Assembly: GCF_963678635.1 (NCBI RefSeq)
Contig: NC_087064.1
Location: 54,938,338 to 55,002,337, forward strand
Length of the DNA: 64,000 nt
Source: Symsagittifera roscoffensis
Taxonomy: Eukaryota > Xenacoelomorpha > Acoela > Convolutidae
Direction: 5' to 3'
The position numbers were made by a program, and so were the translations under genes. Shown here piece by piece: positions 57,682 to 64,000 of this stretch. The notes beneath the pieces are model-generated. The model saw only the letters and a program-made list of their open reading frames with translations, had not been told where the DNA came from and did not search any database. Numbering within the stretch: position 1 is the stretch's first letter; each line of letters starts with the position of its first letter.

Positions 57682-59481
57682 TTAGTCGTCGGGGAAAAAA
57701 CCGTGGGGGAAGATGTCGTGAATTAGTTCTGAAGTTGTTAGTAGTTTAGCAAAAATGCGGATGATATTTTTAGTCTGAAGCAGTGGCCAAAGCAATTGAA
57801 GTGCCTTAATAGTGGTTAGTTCTTCAGTGCCTACTGCAAACTCATAAGGTGTGTTTTGGATTAAGTTATATAATTTGTGGTTAAATTTAGTGTTGTGGAT
57901 GAATTCTAAAATTGGGATTTCTATAGGCTGTACAAACTCGTGCGGGATAAGGAAGGGTCGGGATTCTTCGGCGTTGAAGGTCTTGGTGATGGGGCAGAAA
58001 ATGTACATTTGGGTTATGGGGTCGTAGTTACGAAGAATACCATGGAGGTTAGTGTCTTTAATACAATATGTGAAATTTAGGAAATACGGTGAAGTGTATT
58101 TTGAATTGATGAATTGAAAACGATGGTGTGGTTGTCTAGAGGGTGTGTGGAGGTCAAAGTGATTTTGGATGAAACGATAGTAAGTGTATGTATGTGTTTG
58201 TTTAGTGCGCAACATAATATCATGTGAGCAGTGCAAATCTCTTTCGTGTGGTGCAAGGAAATGAAAGGTTAGTGAAAAGATTTGGAAGCGTTCTTTAAAA
58301 CTTTCGTATGCTTGTGTGCTTGTTAGTGCTTCTGAAATAATGTGATCAAACTTTCGGTCGAAGATGTTTAGTGTAAATACATATGGTGTCTTGATGAAAA
58401 ATTTCTCGGTGATTTGTGGATTAGCGAAGCGATCGTCGTCTAATAATTGATCTTGGTTAGGTCTCATGATGTTGTGATCGTAGTATTCTAGTGTATATTC
58501 ATTAGCTCTTGGTGCAGTGTGTATTTTTAGTGATTTTTTATATCCAACGTAAGTAAACTGTCTAGCGGTTAGTGGTGTAGTTAGTCGATATAGCATGTCT
58601 TTGTTTCGTTCTATATCGATGGAAGTGTTGGATAAAGGTAAGCAAAGAGGGTTAGTGAAATGATAGTATGAGGTCCAAGAGAGAGTGGGCATTAAAACGT
58701 ATTCATCTACATAGTTGCGTGTTTCGTTAGCGTCGTGAGGGGTATTTAAGGTGTATTGTGGAAATGAGGGTAAAGTGATAGCTAAAAATTCTTTAGTGTT
58801 AGTATGCTGGGGGTGGTTGATGTATTCACGGGCTGTTCCTGGTTTTGTTGGGAAAGGATGGTTGGGGAACTTTCTTTTAAAAGTGCGGTAAGCTCTATTA
58901 GTGTTTAGTGAAGATATAGTGGATGTGGATGATGGTGTTAATGATTCCGTATAATTTGAAGAGGGTGTAGGGGGATTGGAGGAATTTGTAGTGGAGGAGA
59001 TCTGGTTTATGGTCGGGGTGTTAAGGTGGTAGGGTTGTTGTTGGAGGGTAATAAAATTATCTAGCTCTGGGGAGATTCGGGGTGTGTCTGGAGAATGAGA
59101 GGATTGGTCAGAATGGTATGAGGAGTAGGTTGGGGTAACTTGGGAAGCATAAGAGGGTGTGGGAGTGATTGGGTCAGGGTTATTTGACAATATGGGTTGA
59201 AAAGGAGGTTGAGAAAAATTAGAAGGGTTATGAAAATTATTGGATGGTGAGGGTTCTGAGTCGGCAAATTCATCGGGGGTTTCAATATTCGGGTTATTTA
59301 GCTGTGAGATGGAGTATAAAACTGAAATATGTGAGTTAGTGTCGGAATTCATGCCTGATGTTACATTGCTAGATGGAAAATCGGGTGGCGGAAAAGCAAA
59401 AAGTGGTATGATTGGGATTGGGGAGGTAAGGTTGGTTGGATGGGAATTTGATCGGTGTAGTGATCCAAGTTGGCGGCTCAT
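57682..59481 (-). CDS. 599-residue protein of unknown function (ORF6)
   Basis: Intact ORF. Its ATG overlaps the stop of the glycoprotein gene in the tetranucleotide ATGA (59481-59478), suggesting termination-reinitiation on a shared RNA. Residues 1 to about 205 are low-complexity and rich in Ser, Pro, Thr and Asn, surely disordered. Residues about 206-599 look folded, with aromatic and His-rich strands (FTYVGYKKSL, YTLEYYDHNIMRP, FLAPHERDLHCSHDIML, YTYYRFIQNHFD) and few cysteines. No signal peptide or membrane segment. I do not recognise the family. A structural or regulatory protein of a virus-like element is the contextual guess. The coding strand is very poor in G. Confidence 0.8.
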   Translation of the reverse strand: MSRQLGSLHRSNSHPTNLTSPIPIIPLFAFPPPDFPSSNVTSGMNSDTNSHISVLYSISQLNNPNIETPDEFADSEPSPSNNFHNPSNFSQPPFQPILSNNPDPITPTPSYASQVTPTYSSYHSDQSSHSPDTPRISPELDNFITLQQQPYHLNTPTINQISSTTNSSNPPTPSSNYTESLTPSSTSTISSLNTNRAYRTFKRKFPNHPFPTKPGTAREYINHPQHTNTKEFLAITLPSFPQYTLNTPHDANETRNYVDEYVLMPTLSWTSYYHFTNPLCLPLSNTSIDIERNKDMLYRLTTPLTARQFTYVGYKKSLKIHTAPRANEYTLEYYDHNIMRPNQDQLLDDDRFANPQITEKFFIKTPYVFTLNIFDRKFDHIISEALTSTQAYESFKERFQIFSLTFHFLAPHERDLHCSHDIMLRTKQTHTYTYYRFIQNHFDLHTPSRQPHHRFQFINSKYTSPYFLNFTYCIKDTNLHGILRNYDPITQMYIFCPITKTFNAEESRPFLIPHEFVQPIEIPILEFIHNTKFNHKLYNLIQNTPYEFAVGTEELTTIKALQLLWPLLQTKNIIRIFAKLLTTSELIHDIFPHGFFPDD

Positions 59482-62096
59482 CGTGGGCTAAAAAAATTAT
59501 TATTTTGAGATTGAAAAGCGGTGGTATGGGGCTGTTCAATAATTTGTTCATAAGTATTATCATCTTGTGATTGATGTGTCATTATATGTTGGACGGGACT
59601 TTGTGATGTATTGAGTCGAAAATTTGGATTATGTGTGATTGCTAAATTTCGAAAATTTCGTGGGACTAGGGATAGTGGATGGTTATGTGGTAGGGGTGGT
59701 AAGTGTGGTGCCGTTGGCTGTGTGTCGACATTGTTATGTTCTTCGTCGTATGTGTTCTGTTTTGTTGCTATTTTTGTGTTATATTCTTTTATTTGTGCGT
59801 CTAAAAGAATTTTGTTTATAGATGTAGAAAAAATTCCAAAAAATCCTGCAAAGAGTATGCGTGCTACGCTTGCTTGTCTGTTTACTTGTGTGTGTATAGC
59901 ACATGTGTTGTAGATTCCTTTCAAAAGTGAGAAAAGAAATCCAATAAAGTTAAACATTGCGTATAAAATAGTCAATTTTTCTAAGATGTAGTAGGGCCAT
60001 CCTAGAAAATCGAGGATCTCATTCTTGAGTGTAACAAAGCTAAAAATATTAATTGGTGATATATCTTGGGGACGGTATTTTTCGCCGTTTAGATATATAT
60101 AATCTTTAATGTCTTTAAAATATCCGCTATAGTCTTGTGTGTAGATATCGGCAAAACCTGCGGTTTCTGCAAGTTTGCGTAAATTTTGGTCTATTGATTG
60201 TCTTTGTATAGTGTCCATTTGTGTTAATAATTCTTGGAATTGTTGTGTTCTAATGTGATGTTGAATATCTGATTTTGAATATATTCCTATTGATTGTAAG
60301 TCTATATTTGGGTTTCGAGCAATAGCGCGAATGCTTTCTGGTGAAAATTTTTTGAGTGATTGCATTAATGTGGGATATGGAGTGAGAAGATAATATTTAT
60401 TTTCATCAGGGTTTAGTTGTACTACATTGTGGCTATTTTCTGATCCACATGGGACTGCGGTATCCCAAAAATAGGTTCTTCGTGAAAGTGTATCCACGAA
60501 ATGTACTTTATTCTTATAAAAGATAGGGATTCTTTTATAACAACGTTTATCTTCAAAAACGTATAGTGGTGATACTTTTTTGGTACAAGTATAAAACCAT
60601 AAGATGTTTCCTTCGTAGTCTAAAAAATTTGATCTATTTCCTGATAATAAGTATCCTGCGTAGGGTATTTTTAATACTGCTAGTGCAAGTGATTGTAATA
60701 TTTGTGTTCTTTCTAATTCGCATAGTTGGTGTAGTGTTTCTAATTCGGAGAGTGACATTTCTTGAAAAATGCGGCTAATTGTATAGTCTAGTTTCATATC
60801 CAAATGAATATCATAGTGGATATTACCGAAATATGTAGTATTCATTAGTGATAATTCTTGTAAGCGTGTGCTTCTGGTGTCATAAGGTTTTAGATGTCCA
60901 CCAGGTTGTCCGTTGCTTTTTTCAAAATTAACTGGTATATAGGATGTTCCTTCGTTTGGAGGATGACCTGTGGCATATGGGTCGATTTTTACTTTTCCAG
61001 TGGTCATGTCGAATCCTTTTTCGTATTCAACTAATATTTCGGAGTATTGTGTTCTGTGAAGTGGATTCCTGTATTTACATGCAAGTTCTGTTTCTTGATA
61101 TATTTGAAAACGTGTCAATTTATTTTCTATATTGTCAATGTTTCTAAAATTAGAACTTCGTTTTCGTGATGGATGGACTTGTTCATAAGGAATTGATTGT
61201 ATGAAATATTTTTCGTGAAATTTTATCATACGAGCGTGTATTTTTGCTACTTGAAATGTTGTACATGTATCTTCGGGGAACCAAACAATTGTTGCTTGTG
61301 TTCTTGTTGTAGGGTCGCAATATCCTTGATCATTTTTACAAGGTAGTCGGATTCCTTGATAGATCATTGTATTATCAGATAAATCTCGTGTGAGTTGTAT
61401 TTTTTCGAGTTGTATTTTCCAATCGAAAAACATTATTTCTTGGTATCCTTTATTTTTTGTGTCTGCTTTACAGTTTGATGGGTTATTTATACCAATGTGT
61501 GGTATCCAATGTTTATCATGTAGGTCATAGGTTAATCGTCCGTGTGCGCCGTTATACGGGTATTTGTCGTCTAGTTTTATATGTCCTTGGTGTCTTTCAA
61601 GTTGTGATTGATGTACGGAGTCTGAAAAAACTTGAAAGTTAACTAACTTTCTTTCGGAGTTTTTATTGTGTGTGATGTTTAGTCTAAGTAATTCATTCTT
61701 ACAATCGTCAGGATTGAGATGTAAAAGACGTTCTATATTACTTTGATAGAATGATTCATGGTCAAGTCGGTTTTTGTTGCCGTTGGAGACTTGTGAACAA
61801 TGTACTTTCTTTTCGGAAAATGTCGCTGTGAATTGATAACCTGTAACTGTTGTTGCTCGGGCTTTTGAATAGAGTGTTGCTATTACATTTGTGGTTTCTA
61901 TAGCTTGTGGTTCTGTTTCACATTGTGATACTTGATTTATTGCATAATTGTGTAGTGTTTTTTGTTCATTTTCTTCGCAATCGTAATGTGTTACTAATAA
62001 ATCTTGTGGTCCTGTACGGGGGGAAGGGTTTATGTTTTGATTTGAGGTTACTAGAAAAAGGAGTTGGAGAAAAATTAATAATTTTAGAATATACAT
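59478..62096 (-). CDS. 872-residue class III-like envelope glycoprotein (ORF5)
   Basis: Intact ORF. Residues 1-18 form a signal peptide. The ectodomain (19 to about 695) is Cys-rich; it opens with YDCEENEQKTLHNYAINQVS and a second Cys at 59, then a conserved-looking block to VHCSQVSNG (Cys 100). A dibasic site RKR at 311-313 could be cleaved by furin-like enzymes. The C-terminal part has a long helical region (580-650), a hydrophobic membrane region at about 697-728 (LGWPYYILEKLTILYAMF), a second at 743-765, and a 105-residue Pro/Asn/His-rich tail. This plan and the opening Cys pattern resemble the glycoproteins of chuviruses and of retroelements that carry such an envelope. The likely role is membrane fusion. 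The ATG overlaps the previous ORF by 13 nt. Family assignment is by eye. Confidence 0.7.
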   Translation of the reverse strand: MYILKLLIFLQLLFLVTSNQNINPSPRTGPQDLLVTHYDCEENEQKTLHNYAINQVSQCETEPQAIETTNVIATLYSKARATTVTGYQFTATFSEKKVHCSQVSNGNKNRLDHESFYQSNIERLLHLNPDDCKNELLRLNITHNKNSERKLVNFQVFSDSVHQSQLERHQGHIKLDDKYPYNGAHGRLTYDLHDKHWIPHIGINNPSNCKADTKNKGYQEIMFFDWKIQLEKIQLTRDLSDNTMIYQGIRLPCKNDQGYCDPTTRTQATIVWFPEDTCTTFQVAKIHARMIKFHEKYFIQSIPYEQVHPSRKRSSNFRNIDNIENKLTRFQIYQETELACKYRNPLHRTQYSEILVEYEKGFDMTTGKVKIDPYATGHPPNEGTSYIPVNFEKSNGQPGGHLKPYDTRSTRLQELSLMNTTYFGNIHYDIHLDMKLDYTISRIFQEMSLSELETLHQLCELERTQILQSLALAVLKIPYAGYLLSGNRSNFLDYEGNILWFYTCTKKVSPLYVFEDKRCYKRIPIFYKNKVHFVDTLSRRTYFWDTAVPCGSENSHNVVQLNPDENKYYLLTPYPTLMQSLKKFSPESIRAIARNPNIDLQSIGIYSKSDIQHHIRTQQFQELLTQMDTIQRQSIDQNLRKLAETAGFADIYTQDYSGYFKDIKDYIYLNGEKYRPQDISPINIFSFVTLKNEILDFLGWPYYILEKLTILYAMFNFIGFLFSLLKGIYNTCAIHTQVNRQASVARILFAGFFGIFSTSINKILLDAQIKEYNTKIATKQNTYDEEHNNVDTQPTAPHLPPLPHNHPLSLVPRNFRNLAITHNPNFRLNTSQSPVQHIMTHQSQDDNTYEQIIEQPHTTAFQSQNNNFFSPR

Positions 62097-63154
62097 GTGT
62101 ATGATAATCCTGAATATGGGTTATAAAATGTAATGTAACCAATTGTGTTTTTGGTATATCTGTCGTATTTATATATTACTTCAGTAGTTATAAACGGTGG
62201 TGGTAGTGATTGAGCTGTTATGTTAGGTGGGTTTAATGGGTAGGGATGTTGTGTAATATTGTTTAATTTAACTGTGATTTCAAACTTTAATTGTAAACTG
62301 TTTTGTTGGAGTATTTGAATATTGTGATCACGGATATCGTTGTGAATATCTTGGCGATATTGTAATCTATTAAGTGCCCAGTTATGAAGGCGGTTACTTT
62401 CTTGATGTTGTCCGAATAATGGTGGAGGTGCTGTGAATGTATTCCAATCTAATCTTAAAGGAATATTTGTTAATGATTGTTCTCGGTATCTTGCGTCGAG
62501 ATTGTTTGGAAAAGTTAAGTTAAAAGGTGGCGGTGAGATTTGACTAATTGATGGTGTTGATGGGAGTGATAATGTTTCGGGTAGTGATGAAGATGTTGTA
62601 TCTGTAGAGATGTCTATGGGGTCATTGACTAAATTTGGTTCACCTTGTGTGAATGAATGTGTAGTCCAATATGGTAGTCGTGATGTTAGGTTTGGGGGGT
62701 TAAAAGGATTTTCACGTATTTGTTCAGATGTTGGTGTTGAACCTAAGTAATCTGAGGGTAGACTTGAAGTGCTTCGTTGTGAAAAAAGTGTAGGAGTTTC
62801 TGGTGTGATACCAGTGGTGTTTTCTGGAGTGGTTTGTGATGGTGATTGAGGTATTTCGAAATGAACTCGGGGAGTTTGAAAATTTCTATTTCGTCGAGGA
62901 TGTATAATTTGTCTATTTATTTCTGTTGTGTTTTGGTTTTGACTAAGGTTTCGTATTCTACTTAGTTCTTGTGGTAGTGTTGGGTAAAGATTATATGTTG
63001 GTTCACTTAGAGATGCTTGTCGTTGAACTGGTTCTAGTGGTTCAGATAAACGAGCGTGCCGTTCTTCAAAAGTGTATGGATTATCTTGAAAAGAAATTCG
63101 TGTAGATGTTTGAGGATTTTGAGTAGTTGAAGGTGATGTTGGATTATCTTGGGA
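62084..63154 (-). CDS. ATG-less Pro/Ser/Thr/Asn-rich frame (ORF4)
   Basis: A 356-codon open frame just after an in-frame TAA (63157-63155), with no ATG anywhere useful. Its composition and codon use match ORF5 and ORF6, so it is surely coding. The first 200-240 residues are disordered (FEERHARLSEPLEPVQRQAS, SLPETLSLPSTPSISQ). The last 110 look folded, with NRLHNWALNRLQYRQDIHND and a strand-rich end (YITFYNPYSGLSY). It ends 13 nt inside ORF5. How it starts is open: a spliced exon (the ccccacag at 63182-63189 is one weak acceptor, but the TAA follows it), a non-AUG start, or reinitiation. Above the TAA the frame stays open back to stops near 63220. Confidence 0.7.
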   Translation of the reverse strand, partial: SQDNPTSPSTTQNPQTSTRISFQDNPYTFEERHARLSEPLEPVQRQASLSEPTYNLYPTLPQELSRIRNLSQNQNTTEINRQIIHPRRNRNFQTPRVHFEIPQSPSQTTPENTTGITPETPTLFSQRSTSSLPSDYLGSTPTSEQIRENPFNPPNLTSRLPYWTTHSFTQGEPNLVNDPIDISTDTTSSSLPETLSLPSTPSISQISPPPFNLTFPNNLDARYREQSLTNIPLRLDWNTFTAPPPLFGQHQESNRLHNWALNRLQYRQDIHNDIRDHNIQILQQNSLQLKFEITVKLNNITQHPYPLNPPNITAQSLPPPFITTEVIYKYDRYTKNTIGYITFYNPYSGLSYTCIF

Positions 63155-63222
63155 TTATGTCGGTGAAGACTGACTTTGTGACTGTGGGGTAGCAATTTTT
63201 GATAGTTTTTTGAATTATTATT

Positions 63223-63411
63223 TTAGTGAGAAATTTTGTGTTTATTATAATATTCTTCCGAAAAAATAATTAGGAAAATTGTTGCTAGGGCAAATGTGAT
63301 GATTGCTTTCTTTATACATTTACATATGGTCAAAATGAGGGATGATAAAAATGTTATGAAAATTACAAACAATAAAAAAATATCAGTTCTACTGAAAATT
63401 GTTCGTATCAT
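63223..63411 (-). CDS. small double-spanning membrane protein (ORF3)
   Basis: 62 residues with two hydrophobic stretches (FLLFVIFITFLSSLILTI and AIITFALATIFLIIF) separated by a short Cys/Lys turn (CKCIKK), ending in a hydrophilic EEYYNKHKISH tail. Its ATG overlaps the ORF2 stop as ATGA (63411-63408). The size and layout recall viral small membrane proteins, but no family is claimed. The following 68 bases to ORF4 are non-coding or hold ORF4's missing start. Confidence 0.6.
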   Translation of the reverse strand: MIRTIFSRTDIFLLFVIFITFLSSLILTICKCIKKAIITFALATIFLIIFSEEYYNKHKISH

Positions 63412-63638
63412 TTAGACAAGTTGTTGAAATCGTACCTGTGGATATATTCAAGGGTTTTGGAAAGTTGGAGGAATAGTTCAAGAGTAGTGTAGAAAATTAA
63501 AAAAATGTTACAAAAAATGATTAGGATTATTAGAAAAGATTCAAGTATATCAAAAAGAAATATTATAAAAGCTTCAAGTATTGAAAAAAAATGTTTAAAA
63601 TTTATAAGTATTTGGGTAACTGTTTGAGAGAAGAGCAT
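63408..63638 (-). CDS. small hydrophobic protein (ORF2)
   Basis: 76 residues, strongly hydrophobic from about 14 to 58 (AFIIFLFDILESFLIILII and FCNIFLIFYTTLELFL), with a polar tail. The ATG sits immediately after the stop of ORF1 (TAA-ATG) and the stop overlaps the ORF3 ATG. Probably a membrane protein. Low-complexity AT-rich sequence can make such ORFs by chance; the exact junctions argue for reality. Confidence 0.55.
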   Translation of the reverse strand: MLFSQTVTQILINFKHFFSILEAFIIFLFDILESFLIILIIFCNIFLIFYTTLELFLQLSKTLEYIHRYDFNNLSK

Positions 63639-63767
63639 TTAAGAAATGATCTCTTGGTCGATTATTTTTTGCTGTTTGAGGCGATTTTCTAGTGTGGTCG
63701 GATTATTTATTAGTTTTTTGACAAGTGGGTTGAGTTTTGTAAAAAAATTGTTGGGGGCAATTTTCAT
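63639..63767 (-). CDS. 42-residue basic protein (ORF1), possibly end of a longer frame
   Basis: Reads MKIAPNNFFTKLN, continues KLINNPTTLENRLKQQ and stops at TAA directly before the ORF2 ATG. Helical, Lys/Asn/Gln-rich. The frame is also open upstream for 21 codons (to a stop near 63834), so it may be the end of a spliced or frameshifted product. Too short to stand alone; its support is position and base composition. Confidence 0.45.
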   Translation of the reverse strand: MKIAPNNFFTKLNPLVKKLINNPTTLENRLKQQKIIDQEIIS

Positions 63768-64000
63768 GGTGATCGGGAGGTCGTCTTTTTCTTTATTTTT
63801 GTTTGTCAAATGATCCGGGGTATGGTGAGATTTTTATGCTTTAGGCTAATTAAAATCTTCATTTTGTTACTTTAGGCTAAGTTATCAAATTTGTTTTGGG
63901 GGTATTCGTGGTCTGAGTTGGGGAAATATTGTTGATTTTTGGGTTATTAGATAAGGGAGGGGTACGGTATTATGGTGATATTTATTTTAGTTGTCAAGTT
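63768..64000. other. right edge, no gene seen
   Basis: 233 bases with no convincing ORF. A direct repeat of tttaggcta occurs at 63840 and 63871. The element most likely continues beyond the window. Confidence 0.4.

Noticed and set aside
59611-62104. Several + strand ORFs rich in Val, Cys, Leu and Phe
   Set aside because: They lie opposite the intact glycoprotein frame and reflect its G/T-rich complement.

Overview
The window looks like an AT-rich invertebrate animal genome, taxon not identifiable by eye. The evidence is a protein-coding gene with GT-AG introns and in-phase exons, very long introns, and several families of eukaryotic mobile elements: Ty3/gypsy with an envelope gene, BEL/Pao, a LINE-type reverse transcriptase relic, a hAT-type MITE and other small inverted-repeat elements. 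No bacterial-style operon, rRNA, CRISPR array or convincing tRNA was seen.

The left 36 kb is dominated by one host gene on the + strand, a WD40-repeat protein whose 3' part enters at the left edge. Four exons (60-209, 3861-3950, 31533-31763, 36310-36441) join in phase 0 and encode about 200 C-terminal residues. Intron 2 is about 27.6 kb. It contains an intact single-exon ORF for a secreted ten-cysteine protein (14944-15531), a perfect-looking 1.6 kb tandem duplication with a patchwork junction (9837-13034), a LINE relic, a reversed gypsy gag relic cut by a hAT-like MITE, a field of ATTATAATCG repeats, and a gypsy element with gag, protease, RT/RNase H, integrase and envelope (about 23015-31060). 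The gypsy element is broken by stops and frameshifts and has an unusual end structure.

From 35 to 47.5 kb lies a segmental duplication. The last WD40 exon and its surroundings are present three times: the live copy, a decayed direct copy (exon at 41936-42066) and an inverted copy (exon at 46904-47035). The inverted copy keeps exon length and reading frame and has changed almost only at synonymous positions. Copies of a roughly 540-bp non-autonomous element are scattered around. A BEL/Pao retrotransposon relic on the - strand occupies about 48.4-53.4 kb.

The most unusual part is the right end, 57.7-63.8 kb. The - strand carries at least six tightly packed reading frames: a 42-residue basic protein, two small membrane proteins, a 356-codon Pro/Ser/Thr/Asn-rich frame without an ATG, an 872-residue membrane glycoprotein whose ectodomain resembles the glycoproteins of chuviruses and of some env-bearing retroelements, and a 599-residue protein of unknown function. 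Neighbours abut or overlap (TAA-ATG, ATGA, a 13-nt overlap, ATGA), and the coding strand is strikingly poor in G. This reads as part of an integrated virus or virus-like element that makes several proteins from one RNA. Its replication genes, if present, lie beyond the right edge.
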